The notes beneath the pieces were generated by a model. That model did no database searches. It saw only the letters and a program-made list of their open reading frames with translations, and had not been told where the DNA came from. From positions 1-64,000 of the forward strand of contig CAJTZS010000013.1 in NCBI GenBank assembly GCA_910584055.1: a stretch of DNA of 64,000 nucleotides. Direction: 5' to 3'. Origin of the DNA: an uncultured Muribaculaceae bacterium. Lineage in GTDB: Bacteria; Bacteroidota; Bacteroidia; Bacteroidales; Muribaculaceae. The translations under genes were made by a program, and so were the position numbers. This document shows, in pieces, positions 8,996 through 18,850 of this stretch (position 1 is its first letter; the number at the start of each line of letters is the position of its first letter).

Positions 8996-10000
8996 ATGAG
9001 ATTCATTTTTTTGACTATATCGCTGGTGGCGCTGTTTTTCGCGAATCTTTTTGTGGGTTCGGTCGAGATTCCGGCGCAACAGGTGATTGATATCCTTTTC
9101 AACGGAGGAGATCCGGATGGACCGCTCCGGTTTATCGTTGTGGGGAGTCGTCTGCCCCAGGCGATAACCGCCGTCTTGGCAGGGGCGGCGTTGACCGTTT
9201 CCGGACTGATGCTTCAGACTGCCTTCCGCAATCCCCTTGCCGGTCCTTCGATACTCGGTATCACTTCCGGGTCGAGTTTGGGAGTGGCTTTGGTTATACT
9301 GCTCTTGGGCGGCTCTGTATCGGCCGCAGGATATTCCTGGGGCGGATATATGGCTATATTGATAGGCTCTTTCGCCGGCAGTATTGCCATCATGGGTTTG
9401 CTGCTGCTGTTTTCGATGTGGTTGAAGAACGACCTTATGCTCCTGATTGCCGGAATTATGGTAGGGTATCTGACATCTTCTGTGATAACGCTGTTGAATT
9501 ATCTCTCCACCGCCGAAGGTGTGCATGGTTATGCCATGTGGGGTATGGGTAACTTCAACGGAGTGGCGTTAGGGCAGATTCCTATGTTCGCAATAACCAT
9601 CGGTGCCGGATTGCTTCTGTCGATATTGATGGTGAAACCGTTGAACGTAATCCTATTGGGTGAGAACTATGCCCTCAATCTCGGAATAAAGATGCAATGG
9701 GTGCGCAATATGTTGCTTGTCACCACCGGGTTGCTAACATCTATTGTCACGGCGTTCTGCGGTCCTATCTCTTTTATCGGTCTGGCTGTGCCTCATATTG
9801 TGAGAATGATATTCCGGGTTTCCGACCACAGGATTATAATTCCCGGCTGCATTCTGACGGGTGGCGTGATAGGATTGATTTGCAATCTGTTATGTATATT
9901 GCCGGAAAATATAGTGTTACCGCTGAATGGTGTTACACCCCTTATTGGAGTGCCTGTAATCATGTATGTAATCTTTAAAGAGCGATTCAAGAAGAGATGA
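8996..10000 (+). CDS. btuC: Corrinoid ABC transporter permease, FecCD family
   Basis: 334 residues, almost wholly hydrophobic, with about nine to ten membrane segments. FecCD hallmarks are present: GSRLPQAITAVLAGAALTVSGLMLQ near residues 50-75 and FIGLAVPHIVRMI near 258-270. It forms the homodimeric inner-membrane channel with the ATPase whose gene overlaps its stop by 4 nt. The assignment to cobalamin, not iron chelates, comes from the operon. Confidence 0.9.
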   Translation: MRFIFLTISLVALFFANLFVGSVEIPAQQVIDILFNGGDPDGPLRFIVVGSRLPQAITAVLAGAALTVSGLMLQTAFRNPLAGPSILGITSGSSLGVALVILLLGGSVSAAGYSWGGYMAILIGSFAGSIAIMGLLLLFSMWLKNDLMLLIAGIMVGYLTSSVITLLNYLSTAEGVHGYAMWGMGNFNGVALGQIPMFAITIGAGLLLSILMVKPLNVILLGENYALNLGIKMQWVRNMLLVTTGLLTSIVTAFCGPISFIGLAVPHIVRMIFRVSDHRIIIPGCILTGGVIGLICNLLCILPENIVLPLNGVTPLIGVPVIMYVIFKERFKKR

Positions 10001-10812
10001 AGCATGCGGAGACAATAAAGGTGAATAACCTGACCACCGGGTACAGGAATTCAAAAGGGGGGAGATTCATAACCGAAAAACTTACCGCCTCTCTGTATTC
10101 CGGAGAGTTGACATGTCTTTTAGGACCGAATGGCGCGGGAAAATCGACGCTTCTCCGCACGCTTGCCGGTTTTCAGAGACCTCTTTCCGGGTGCGTGGAG
10201 ATTGCGGGAAAGCCCCTTAACCGATATGGCGGCAAGGAATTGGCGCAGACGATAAGTGTTGTCCTGACTGAAAAACCTTTGCTTGAGAATATGGACGTAG
10301 AGACGCTTGTAGGTCTGGGTCGTGCTCCGTATACTGGATTCTGGGGGCTCTTCACTGATTCAGATAAGATCGCTGTAAACACCGCGATGGAATTAACGGG
10401 AATAGAATCTTTACGATACAGGATGGTTCAAAGTCTCAGTGACGGCGAGCGTCAGAAAGCTATGATAGCGAAAGCATTCGCCCAGGAGACACCTGTTGTT
10501 TTCCTTGACGAGCCTACCGCTTTCCTCGACTATCCAAGCAAAGTGGAGATAATGCTCTTACTGTATTCTTTGGCTCACAAGATGAACAAGACAATCTTTA
10601 TGTCTACCCATGACCTTGACATGGCGATGCAGCTTTCCGACCGCATATGGCTTATGGACAAGAGTCTTGGAGTGCGCACCGGCACGCATGAGGAATTGAC
10701 ATTATCGGGTGATATAGAAAGATATTTTGTGCGTCCGGGAATTGAATTCGATAAAAAAGAGGGTCTTTTTAAAATCGACCTCGATTTTAAAAATCAAATA
10801 GATAAAGGGTGA
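9997..10812 (+). CDS. btuD: Corrinoid ABC transporter ATP-binding protein
   Basis: 271 residues with Walker A GPNGAGKS (43-50), a slightly divergent signature LSDGE in place of LSGGE, Walker B VVFLDEP, and the switch His in STHDLDMA. It energises import by BtuC. It overlaps its neighbours by 4 nt on both sides, so the importer subunits and CbiA are translationally coupled. The C-terminal 30 residues are Lys/Asp-rich and not part of the conserved fold. Confidence 0.92.
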   Translation: MKHAETIKVNNLTTGYRNSKGGRFITEKLTASLYSGELTCLLGPNGAGKSTLLRTLAGFQRPLSGCVEIAGKPLNRYGGKELAQTISVVLTEKPLLENMDVETLVGLGRAPYTGFWGLFTDSDKIAVNTAMELTGIESLRYRMVQSLSDGERQKAMIAKAFAQETPVVFLDEPTAFLDYPSKVEIMLLLYSLAHKMNKTIFMSTHDLDMAMQLSDRIWLMDKSLGVRTGTHEELTLSGDIERYFVRPGIEFDKKEGLFKIDLDFKNQIDKG

Positions 10813-12158
10813 TGAAAAGGAAGTCGGGTTTTGTTATTGCTGCCGTTTCATCGGGAAGCGGGAAGACAACGGTGACGAATGGTCTGTTGCGGGCATTTGT
10901 TAGAAAAGGGCTGCGTGCCGCTCCATTCAAGACGGGACCGGATTTTATCGACACGCAGTTTCACAGGATTGCATCGGGGCGAGAATCAATCAATCTTGAC
11001 GTATTCATGTCTGATGAGAGCCATGTGAAATATTTGTTTGGCAAATATTCGTCGGGCTGCGATGTCGCCGTAGTTGAGGGGGTGATGGGATTGTTCGACG
11101 GGTATGACTGCCGCAAGGGGAGCGCCGCGCATATCGCCGAACTCACCGGTCTGCCGGTGGTGCTTGTGATCAACGCGGCATCATCGGCATATTCTTTGGC
11201 GGCTGTGCTTTCCGGTTTTAAGAATTTCGATAAGAGGATAAAAATCGCCGGTGTAATATTCAACAATGTTGCATCTCAGACACATTTGCATCTTCTTAAA
11301 ACAGCAGCTAAAGATGCGGGAGTCTCTTTCCTCGGATATCTTAAGAGGAATCCGGATATGACAGTGCCGTCCCGGCATTTGGGGCTCGCCTTGGCTGCGG
11401 ACGAGGTGATGGAAAACTTTGTCGGACGTGCTGCCGATGCAGTGGAGGTGGGTGTTGATTTGGATTTGTTATTGCGCCTTACAGAAATGAAAAAGTGTGA
11501 TAACGAGGAAGAGGATTTTGTTGCCGAATATAGCCGGGAAGATTGTCTTTCTTCACGTAAGATAGCCGTGGCATATGACGAAGCCTTTAGTTTTGTCTAT
11601 CCTGAAAACTTGGAATCGCTGTCGAAAAATCCACGTTTCGGAGGGGAGATAGTCAAATTCTCTCCCTTACACGATGAACGGATGCCCGAGGCGGATTTCC
11701 TCTATCTCCCCGGCGGTTATCCTGAGCTTTATGCCGAAAAGCTTGCCGGGAATGTTTCGATGAGGGAATCGATAAAGGATTATATTGAGCGCGGGGGATA
11801 TGCTTTCGCTGAGTGCGGAGGAATGCTATATTTAGGGGAGTCGATTGACGGCAATGAGATGTGCGGAGTGTTGCCGGTGAAGGCGACAATGGAGAACGCA
11901 CACCTGCATCTTGGCTATAGGACGATAAAAACGAGAAACTTTACAATCCGGGGGCATGAATTTCATTATTCTTCCGTTATTGAGGATGAGACGCGTATAA
12001 AGGATTACATATATCCTGCAGAACAATATGATGTAAGAGGCGACAGGGTGTCGACTCGCATCTACCGCCATAGGAACACTATCGCAGGATACACTCATTT
12101 GTATTGGGGACATAACGATTTATTCGGACTATATGAAGATATATACACGCAAGGGTGA
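10809..12158 (+). CDS. cbiA: Cobyrinate a,c-diamide synthase
   Basis: 449 residues. The N-terminal dethiobiotin-synthetase-like ATPase domain has P-loop AVSSGSGKTTVT (about 12-23) and FKTGPDFIDTQFH. The C-terminal class I glutamine amidotransferase domain has the Cys nucleophile in ECGGMLYLG and a downstream HEFHYS. It amidates side chains a and c of cobyrinate. A complete two-domain protein in a transport operon suggests that imported incomplete corrinoids, or late biosynthetic intermediates, are processed here. Confidence 0.93.
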   Translation: MMKRKSGFVIAAVSSGSGKTTVTNGLLRAFVRKGLRAAPFKTGPDFIDTQFHRIASGRESINLDVFMSDESHVKYLFGKYSSGCDVAVVEGVMGLFDGYDCRKGSAAHIAELTGLPVVLVINAASSAYSLAAVLSGFKNFDKRIKIAGVIFNNVASQTHLHLLKTAAKDAGVSFLGYLKRNPDMTVPSRHLGLALAADEVMENFVGRAADAVEVGVDLDLLLRLTEMKKCDNEEEDFVAEYSREDCLSSRKIAVAYDEAFSFVYPENLESLSKNPRFGGEIVKFSPLHDERMPEADFLYLPGGYPELYAEKLAGNVSMRESIKDYIERGGYAFAECGGMLYLGESIDGNEMCGVLPVKATMENAHLHLGYRTIKTRNFTIRGHEFHYSSVIEDETRIKDYIYPAEQYDVRGDRVSTRIYRHRNTIAGYTHLYWGHNDLFGLYEDIYTQG

Positions 12159-12702
12159 TTCGGGGATGACCGGGATACATGGAGGGATGAGGGTGTCGAA
12201 AACCGATGCCCGTATCGAAGCCAATGGCACTCTCGATGAACTGAACAGTGTCATCGGGATTGTAAGAAGTCTTATTAAAGATGCTGATAAAGATAATACG
12301 CTCCGCGAGATCCAGGTGAACCTGATGACCGCGATGAGTATTGTCGCCACCCCATCGGAATCTCGAGGGATTAATCCGCGCCGGTTGCCTGCGGATGCCG
12401 TGGATGTGTTGGAAGCGAAGCTTGATGCGATAACGGAGAGGGGGTGTATGAGTCAGGAATTTGTGCTGCCGGGTGGATGCCAGGCTGCCGCGTTCCTGCA
12501 TCAGGCGCGGACTGTGTGCCGTCGGGCCGAGAGACAGCTATGGCGTTTGAATGAGGAGGATAAGGTTGAAGAGGAAGTATTGATATATATAAACCGTCTT
12601 TCAGATTTCTTTTTTGCAATGGCACGCGAGGTTAATTGTGACGAGGGAGTTGACAATGAAAGATGGAAACGATTCGGGAAAGCCGGTTTACTTGAGAAAT
12701 GA
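12133..12702 (+). CDS. pduO: Cob(I)alamin/cob(I)yrinate adenosyltransferase, PduO type
   Basis: 189 residues. The N-terminal ATP-binding motif YTRKGDSGMTG (4-14), the GGMRVSKTDARIEANGTLDE block, and the C-terminal FVLPGG and QARTVCRRAER blocks are diagnostic of the PduO-type family. It transfers the adenosyl group to Co(I) corrinoids. The start lies 26 nt inside cbiA. The stop overlaps cbiP by 4 nt. Confidence 0.92.
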   Translation: MKIYTRKGDSGMTGIHGGMRVSKTDARIEANGTLDELNSVIGIVRSLIKDADKDNTLREIQVNLMTAMSIVATPSESRGINPRRLPADAVDVLEAKLDAITERGCMSQEFVLPGGCQAAAFLHQARTVCRRAERQLWRLNEEDKVEEEVLIYINRLSDFFFAMAREVNCDEGVDNERWKRFGKAGLLEK

Positions 12703-14204
12703 TGAAAAGACTGAAACCTATAATGCTTGGAGGCACGGGAAGTGATGTCGGCAAGAGTATGCTGGCAGCCGGACTGTGCCGGATTTTTTTACAGGATGGC
12801 TATCATCCTGCGCCTTTCAAGGCGCAGAACATGGCGTTGAATTCCTATGTTACTCCTGACGGACTGGAGATAGGCCGTGCGCAGGCCGTGCAGGCCGAGG
12901 CGGCCGGTGTGGAATGCATGGCGGAGATGAACCCGGTGCTTCTGAAACCGTCGGGTAGGATGACTTCGCAGATAGTGCTCAACGGATTGCCTATCGGTAA
13001 CAGGGATGCCTATGATTATTTCAAGAAAGAGAACAAGGAACCATTGAGAAAGGAGGTGCATGCTGCTTTCGATAGATTGAGCGCCTTGTATAATCCTGTA
13101 GTAATGGAAGGTGCAGGGAGCATTGCGGAAATCAATCTCCGCGATATGGATATTGTGAATATGTCGATGGCAAGACATGCCGACGCAGCCGTTATACTCG
13201 TTGCGGATATTGACAGAGGAGGAGTTTTCGCTTCCGTTTATGGTTCAATCATGCTTCAGGCAGAGGAAGACAGAAGGAGAATAAAGGGTATAATAATCAA
13301 TAAGTTCAGAGGAGACGAGAAACTTTTTGAAACGGGGCGTAAACAGATGGAAGATTTGTGTGGCGTCCCTGTAATAGGGGTTGTTCCATATCTTGACAAT
13401 ATTCATATAGAAGAGGAGGATTCTGTATCGTTGAAGAAGAAGAATACCATGCATACAGAAGACAACAGGATCAATATGGCGGTTGTCGTCACTCCTCATA
13501 TCTCGAATTTTACAGATATGGATACGGTGGCTCGAGATCCGAGGGTGCATCTCTATTTCACTTCCAATCCTGAGGAATTGAAGCGTGCGGATGTTATAGT
13601 CCTTCCGGGAAGCAAGAATACGGTTTCGGATCTTAGGGCTATCTATGAGAATGGCTGCGCGGCGGCTATTATGGAGGCTTTCCGTCGCGGAAGTTCCGTA
13701 ATGGGTATTTGCGGCGGCTACCAGATGATGGGTATGGAAGTTGCAGATCCAGAAGGGATAGAGGGTGAGAAAACTTCTGAACATGGATTGGGGCTTCTGC
13801 CTGTCCGCACGGTGCTTAGAGGACGTAAAGCCTTGAGACGTGTGAGTTTCACTATCGCAGGTTGCGAGGGAGTCAATGAAGGTTATGAGATTCATATGGG
13901 TGAAACAGAAGTGTTGGAGGGGGTACTGCCGTTGGTGACAAAAACGGATGGAGAAACCGACGGCTGTCTTGTCAGCGACAGGGTTATGGGCAGCTATATC
14001 CACGGAATTCTTGATAATCCCGGAGTTATCGACCTTTTGTTGAAACCTCATGCAGAAAAGAGGGGTTTGCCTTTGAAATGTGAGATAGAGCCTTACCGTA
14101 AATATAAAGAAGGGCAATATGATACCCTTGCGAATATATTGAGGGAATGCCTCGATATCGATCTTCTATATAAAATAATGAAGGAGGATAAAGGGGATGA
14201 TTGA
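12699..14204 (+). CDS. cbiP: Cobyric acid synthase
   Basis: 501 residues. The N-terminal ATPase domain has the P-loop GGTGSDVGKS and PFKAQNMALNSYV (substrate-binding block of CobQ/CbiP). The C-terminal glutamine amidotransferase domain has the Cys nucleophile in GICGGYQMMG and a catalytic His in GSYIHGI. It amidates positions b, d, e and g of adenosylcobyrinate diamide. The length is normal for the family. It overlaps both flanking genes. Confidence 0.94.
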   Translation: MMKRLKPIMLGGTGSDVGKSMLAAGLCRIFLQDGYHPAPFKAQNMALNSYVTPDGLEIGRAQAVQAEAAGVECMAEMNPVLLKPSGRMTSQIVLNGLPIGNRDAYDYFKKENKEPLRKEVHAAFDRLSALYNPVVMEGAGSIAEINLRDMDIVNMSMARHADAAVILVADIDRGGVFASVYGSIMLQAEEDRRRIKGIIINKFRGDEKLFETGRKQMEDLCGVPVIGVVPYLDNIHIEEEDSVSLKKKNTMHTEDNRINMAVVVTPHISNFTDMDTVARDPRVHLYFTSNPEELKRADVIVLPGSKNTVSDLRAIYENGCAAAIMEAFRRGSSVMGICGGYQMMGMEVADPEGIEGEKTSEHGLGLLPVRTVLRGRKALRRVSFTIAGCEGVNEGYEIHMGETEVLEGVLPLVTKTDGETDGCLVSDRVMGSYIHGILDNPGVIDLLLKPHAEKRGLPLKCEIEPYRKYKEGQYDTLANILRECLDIDLLYKIMKEDKGDD

Positions 14205-15201
14205 AGGGCATGGAGATGATCTCTATAGGTTTGGAGACAAGGTAAGATATAATTTCAGTACGAATATAATTTCCGGTGTGGATCATTCCGGGCTAATCAG
14301 GCATCTACAGTCTGTAATGTCGAAGATCGGAAGTTATCCGGAGCCTGCTCCTTTTTCTCTGGAGAGGAAGATAGCCGAAAAGATAGGAGTGTCGGCTGCT
14401 AATGTTGTGGTGACGAACGGTGCTACTGATGCCATGTATAGGATAGCGCATCTCTTTGATGGTAAGAAATCGGCAATACGAATTCCGACATTCCGTGAAT
14501 ATCAGGATGCATGTCGTTCCTTCGGGCATGATATTGCTTTTGTGAACAGTCTTGATGAGATTACTGCCGATGCCGATCTGATATGGTTGTGCAATCCTAA
14601 CAATCCTACAGGGGAGGTGGCGGATGAATCTATGATACTCGATTTAGCACTCCGTCGGCAATCGTGGGTGGTGGTGGATCAGGCATATGCTGACTACACA
14701 TTGGAAAGGGTTCTAACACCTCAGGAGGCGGTAGATAGCGAAAATATCGTGCTGATGAGTTCATTGACCAAACGTTATGCCGTTCCGGGACTGAGGATCG
14801 GATATATAGTGGCGAGTGAAGGTATTGCGGATGCAGTCAGAGGTAAGGGTATGCCGTGGGCTGTGAATACACTTGCCATAGAGGCGGGAAAATATCTTCT
14901 TGACAAGGATGAAGACTATGTCATAGATGCCTCGACGATGCACTCCGAAGCCTTGAGGATAGCAGAGGCATTGAGTTCAATGGGTATCGAATGTTCGCAT
15001 TCAGACTGTAATTTTTTATTGTGCAGATTGCCGGAAGGTAGGGCTTCTGATTTGAAATCGTATCTTGTGGAGAATCATGGCATACTGATACGGGATGCGT
15101 CGAATTTCGAGAGCCTTGATGAAAGATATTTCCGCGTTGCTGCGCAGGATAGCGGGCAGAATGATATATTGATAAACGCTATAAAAGGATGGATCAGTTG
15201 A
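14197..15201 (+). CDS. cobD: L-threonine-O-3-phosphate decarboxylase
   Basis: 334 residues, class I/II aminotransferase fold. The N terminus MIEGHGDDLYRFG matches the CobD start. CNPNNPTG (132-139) and the PLP lysine in SLTKRYAVPGLRIGY (Lys192) are clear. It makes (R)-1-aminopropan-2-ol phosphate, the linker used by CbiB. Similarity to histidinol-phosphate aminotransferase exists, but the cob context decides. It overlaps cbiP by 8 nt and cbiB by 13 nt. Confidence 0.88.
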   Translation: MIEGHGDDLYRFGDKVRYNFSTNIISGVDHSGLIRHLQSVMSKIGSYPEPAPFSLERKIAEKIGVSAANVVVTNGATDAMYRIAHLFDGKKSAIRIPTFREYQDACRSFGHDIAFVNSLDEITADADLIWLCNPNNPTGEVADESMILDLALRRQSWVVVDQAYADYTLERVLTPQEAVDSENIVLMSSLTKRYAVPGLRIGYIVASEGIADAVRGKGMPWAVNTLAIEAGKYLLDKDEDYVIDASTMHSEALRIAEALSSMGIECSHSDCNFLLCRLPEGRASDLKSYLVENHGILIRDASNFESLDERYFRVAAQDSGQNDILINAIKGWIS

Positions 15202-16145
15202 GTTTTCATTGGATGGGATATATGGTAGGCGTGCTACCGTTGCTGTTGGGCTGGATTCTTGACCGCTTATTGGGTGATCCGGCATGGCTTCCACATCCTG
15301 TCGTGGGGTTTGGAAAGGCGATATCATATTTAGAGCATCGGCTGAACGTCGGTTCCGGCAGAAAGCTGAAGGGAACGATTGTTGCAGTTTTTCTCGTGCT
15401 TGCAGTGTTTGTTGTTGTCTGGGTCGCACTGACACTCCTGTCGCCGTTCCCCGTAATTAAGGTTGTTGTCGAAACCATTGGGGTTTTCTTTTGTCTTGCG
15501 GGAACAACCCTTTCGCGTGAGGTCAGGATGGTCTTTAAGGCGTGTGGTGAGGGCATTGCTGCGGCAAGAAGGCAGATAGCAAGGATTGTCGGACGTGACA
15601 CCGGTTCGCTTGATGAGCAGGAGATTAAGACAGCGGCATTGGAGACCCTTGCCGAGAATCTTAGTGACGGAGTGATCGCCCCGATGTTCTGGTATCTGCT
15701 GTTGGGCTTGCCGGGCATGATGGCATATAAAATGGTGAACACCCTTGACTCGATGATAGGGTATAAGAATGATAGATACAAAGATTTCGGATGCTTCGCG
15801 GCGAAGATGGATGACGTTGCCAATTACATACCGGCGCGTATCACGTCTCTGCTGATGATTATTTCAGCCGGAAGACTGTCTCTTCTCAAGTTTGTGAGAA
15901 AATATGGACGTTGTCATGCCAGCCCCAATTCCGGTTGGCCAGAGGCAGCCATGGCAGGTATACTCAATTGTCGTTTCGGTGGCACCCACGACTACTTCGG
16001 CGAAGCCGTCTACAAACCCTATATCGGTTCAAATCCAAAGCTTCTAACAAACTCAGATCTCCGTACCGCTCTTAGTGTCTGCCTCCGTGCAGAAATCCTG
16101 ATGCTACTCCTCTGCCTGCTCTTTAGCGCTTTAAAAGTCGTTTAA
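15189..16145 (+). CDS. cbiB: Adenosylcobinamide-phosphate synthase
   Basis: 318 residues with several membrane segments. Family hallmarks are WILDRLLGDPAWLPHPVVGFG (residues 18-38), ETLAENLSDGVIAPMFWY, and the C-terminal HASPNSGWPEAAMAG. It couples cobyric acid to aminopropanol phosphate in the inner membrane. It is the last gene of the B12 operon, and no cobU, cobS, cobT or cobC follows. It converges on rpe with a 13-bp gap. Confidence 0.94.
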   Translation: MDQLSFHWMGYMVGVLPLLLGWILDRLLGDPAWLPHPVVGFGKAISYLEHRLNVGSGRKLKGTIVAVFLVLAVFVVVWVALTLLSPFPVIKVVVETIGVFFCLAGTTLSREVRMVFKACGEGIAAARRQIARIVGRDTGSLDEQEIKTAALETLAENLSDGVIAPMFWYLLLGLPGMMAYKMVNTLDSMIGYKNDRYKDFGCFAAKMDDVANYIPARITSLLMIISAGRLSLLKFVRKYGRCHASPNSGWPEAAMAGILNCRFGGTHDYFGEAVYKPYIGSNPKLLTNSDLRTALSVCLRAEILMLLLCLLFSALKVV

Positions 16146-16158
16146 AAATTAATGTGAA

Positions 16159-16803
16159 TTATAGGGATTTGAGGGTGGAGATGGCGGCGGCGGGGGAGGG
16201 GGCTTTGAAGACATAGCTGCCTGCCACGAGGATATCTGCTCCGGCTTCTGCAAGCGCGCGACCGGTTTTTTTATTCACTCCGCCGTCAATCTCTATTAAA
16301 GCCTTGGACCCCGTGCGTTTGATCAGGTCTTTTAACTGCTTTACCTTGTCGATTGTGTGGGGAATGAAAGGCTGGCCGCCAAATCCGGGCTCAACCGACA
16401 TCAGCAGCACCATGTCGAGGTCTGTGATTATATCTTCCAATACGGATACAGGTGTTGCGGGACACAATGTCACACCGGCTTTCATCCCTGCCTCATGGAT
16501 ATGAAAGACCGTGCTGTAAAGATGAAGACAGGCCTCTTGATGAACATTCATTATCTCAGCCCCGAGATCGCGGACCTGTGAAATCCATTTTTCAGGTTCT
16601 ACAATCATCAGATGCACATCAAGTGGTTTGCTGCATATCTTTGCAATGGGCTCCAATACCGGGAAACCGAATGATATGTTGGGCACAAATACGCCGTCCA
16701 TCACATCGAGATGAAGCATGTCTGCTTGCGAACCGTTGATCATCTCTATGTCTTTTGCGAGATTGGTGAAATCCGCTGCCAATAGTGAAGGGGATACGAG
16801 CAT
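16159..16803 (-). CDS. rpe: Ribulose-phosphate 3-epimerase
   Basis: 214 residues, TIM-barrel fold. PSLLAADF at the N terminus, HLDVMDGVFVPN (metal-binding His and Asp), MSVEPGFGGQPF and EIDGGVN are all present. It interconverts ribulose 5-phosphate and xylulose 5-phosphate in the pentose phosphate pathway. An AATGTTTAATGT repeat lies 8 nt upstream of the ATG. Confidence 0.96.
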   Translation of the reverse strand: MLVSPSLLAADFTNLAKDIEMINGSQADMLHLDVMDGVFVPNISFGFPVLEPIAKICSKPLDVHLMIVEPEKWISQVRDLGAEIMNVHQEACLHLYSTVFHIHEAGMKAGVTLCPATPVSVLEDIITDLDMVLLMSVEPGFGGQPFIPHTIDKVKQLKDLIKRTGSKALIEIDGGVNKKTGRALAEAGADILVAGSYVFKAPSPAAAISTLKSL

Positions 16804-16810
16804 TTCAAGT

Positions 16811-16837
16811 AATGTTTAATGTGGAATGAGTAATGTA
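16811..16837. repeat. AATGTTTAATGT-type repeat, copy 2
   Basis: AATGTTTAATGTGGAATGAG begins 8 nt from the rpe start codon, between rpe and ligA. It belongs to the same family as the copy at 3459. Confidence 0.65.
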
Positions 16838-16840
16838 AAA

Positions 16841-18850
16841 TTAAGGTTGTGGTGTGAGCATTTTGAGGAACTCATCTTCGGAAAGGATAGGGATGCCGAG
16901 TTGGTTGCATTTTTCGAGTTTTGCGGGTCCCATGTTCTCTCCGGCGAGGACGAATGTGGTTTTCTTGGAAATGCTTCCTGCATTTTTCCCACCTTCCCTC
17001 ATGATGATTTCTTTATATTCGTCGCGGCTGTGATGGGCAAAAGTGCCGGAGATTACGATTGTCTTTCCCTCCAGGCTCGATCCGGATGGCTTGAGCTTGT
17101 CTTCATCAACTTTCATCTGCACTCCGGCAGCCGTTAACCGGGATATATTCTCCTTGTTTATCGGCTCACGCAGGAAGTCATATATGTTTCCGGCGATTAT
17201 AGGCCCGATGTCAGGAATGGAACTGAGTTGTTCAAGACTCATCGCTTTCATATTCTCCATGCTCACCACGGCGCGTGCGAGACGTTTGGCGGTTGTTTCG
17301 CCTACGTTGGGTATGGAAAGTGCATATATCACGCGTTCGAACGGCACTGATTTGGAATCCTCAATGCCTTGGATGATGCGCCGCGCTGTTTTTTCTCCCA
17401 CCCGCTCGAGAACAGAAAGCTTTTCTACGGTCAGGTCATAAATTTCACCGATGTTCTCCACCAGACCGTTGTCATAGAGAAGTTCCGCCGTTTCCTCGCC
17501 AATACCGTCGATATTCATCATGCGTCGGGCGCAGAAATGTTCTATCCTACCGGTGATCTGAGGGCGACAGCCGTATTTATTGGGGCAGCACCAGGCCGCT
17601 TCCCCGAAGATACGCTTTAGTGGCGTGCCGCAAACAGGACAGTCCTTTACGAACATAATCTTTTTTGCATCCGCCGGACGCAATGATTTCTCCACCCCCG
17701 TGATTTGAGGGATAATTTCGCCTGCCTTCTCAACATAGAGGGAGTCGCCTTCATGGATATCCAGCTCCTGCATAATGTCGTCGTTATGCAGTGAGGCGCG
17801 TTTTACAATCGTCCCTGACAGCTGCACCGGTTCGAGATTCGCGACAGGCGTCACAATGCCCATTCTGCCGGTTTCAAAAGAAACGAAACGCAATGGAGTG
17901 CACGCCCTCTCCGGATTGAATTTGAAAGCCACAGCCCAGCGCGGCGACTTGGCCGTGAATCCGAGATTAAGTTGCTGGCGCAGGGAATTGATCTTAAAAA
18001 CAAGTCCATCGGTTGCGACGGGGAGTTCCTTGCGGTGTTCATCCCAGTAATCGATATACTTGTCAACATCTTCAAGGGTATGCATCTTGGCCATTGCCTT
18101 GGAGACCTTGAATCCCCAGTGTTCGGCAGCAAGCATGTTGTCGTAATGATTGTCGGCAGGAAGGTTATCGCTGAGAAGATAGTAGAATCGGGCATCGAGA
18201 TGTCTGCGTGCAACTTCCTTTGGATTCTGCATCTTCAATGTGCCGGAAGCGGCATTGCGCGGATTGGCGAACAATGGTTCTTCATTATAGGCACGTTCAG
18301 CGTTCAATTTTTCAAACACATCCCAAGGCATAAGGATTTCCCCCCGTATCTCGAACTCTTCCGGCCAGTCGCCAGGCAGGAGTTGGAGGGGGATGCTTCT
18401 GATGGTGCGCACGTTGGCGGTCACGTCATCCCCCTGGGTGCCATCGCCCCGTGTAACCGCCCTTACGAGTCTGCCATTCCGGTAAGTGATGGCGATGGAG
18501 GTCCCGTCAAACTTCATCTCCCCGACAATGCTGAAATCCTCTCCTTCGAGAGCTTTCTTCATCCGGTTGAACCAGTCGTCCACTTCATCTATGGAATATG
18601 TGTTGGAGAGCGACATCATCGGACGCTCGTGTGTCACATGTTCGAATCCTTTCGTGAGGTCGGATCCGACGCGCTGTGTCGGCGAGTCAGGGTCTGAGAA
18701 TTCGGGATATTCTTTCTCCAATGCCTCCAGTTCCTTGAGGAGCATATCGAAATCCTTGTCAGAGATTTCAGGAGAATTCAGCACATAATAACTGTGGTTG
18801 TGCCGGTTGATCTCAGCGCGTAATTGATTTATTCTATCTTTAGGATTCAT
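16841..18850 (-). CDS. ligA: NAD-dependent DNA ligase
   Basis: 669 residues, full length for LigA. The adenylation lysine is in EMKFDG (Lys113). The four-Cys zinc site reads CPVCG...CCPNKYGC (about 405-430), followed by helix-hairpin-helix repeats (GIGEETAELL, RVGEKTARRI, NVGETTAKRL, DIGPIIAGN) and a C-terminal BRCT domain. It seals nicks in replication and repair. Its start overlaps the truA stop by 4 nt. Confidence 0.97.
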   Translation of the reverse strand: MNPKDRINQLRAEINRHNHSYYVLNSPEISDKDFDMLLKELEALEKEYPEFSDPDSPTQRVGSDLTKGFEHVTHERPMMSLSNTYSIDEVDDWFNRMKKALEGEDFSIVGEMKFDGTSIAITYRNGRLVRAVTRGDGTQGDDVTANVRTIRSIPLQLLPGDWPEEFEIRGEILMPWDVFEKLNAERAYNEEPLFANPRNAASGTLKMQNPKEVARRHLDARFYYLLSDNLPADNHYDNMLAAEHWGFKVSKAMAKMHTLEDVDKYIDYWDEHRKELPVATDGLVFKINSLRQQLNLGFTAKSPRWAVAFKFNPERACTPLRFVSFETGRMGIVTPVANLEPVQLSGTIVKRASLHNDDIMQELDIHEGDSLYVEKAGEIIPQITGVEKSLRPADAKKIMFVKDCPVCGTPLKRIFGEAAWCCPNKYGCRPQITGRIEHFCARRMMNIDGIGEETAELLYDNGLVENIGEIYDLTVEKLSVLERVGEKTARRIIQGIEDSKSVPFERVIYALSIPNVGETTAKRLARAVVSMENMKAMSLEQLSSIPDIGPIIAGNIYDFLREPINKENISRLTAAGVQMKVDEDKLKPSGSSLEGKTIVISGTFAHHSRDEYKEIIMREGGKNAGSISKKTTFVLAGENMGPAKLEKCNQLGIPILSEDEFLKMLTPQP

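Noticed and set aside
13245..14117. 290-codon minus-strand frame opposite cbiP
   Set aside because: His/Ile/Arg-rich antisense shadow of a well-conserved enzyme.
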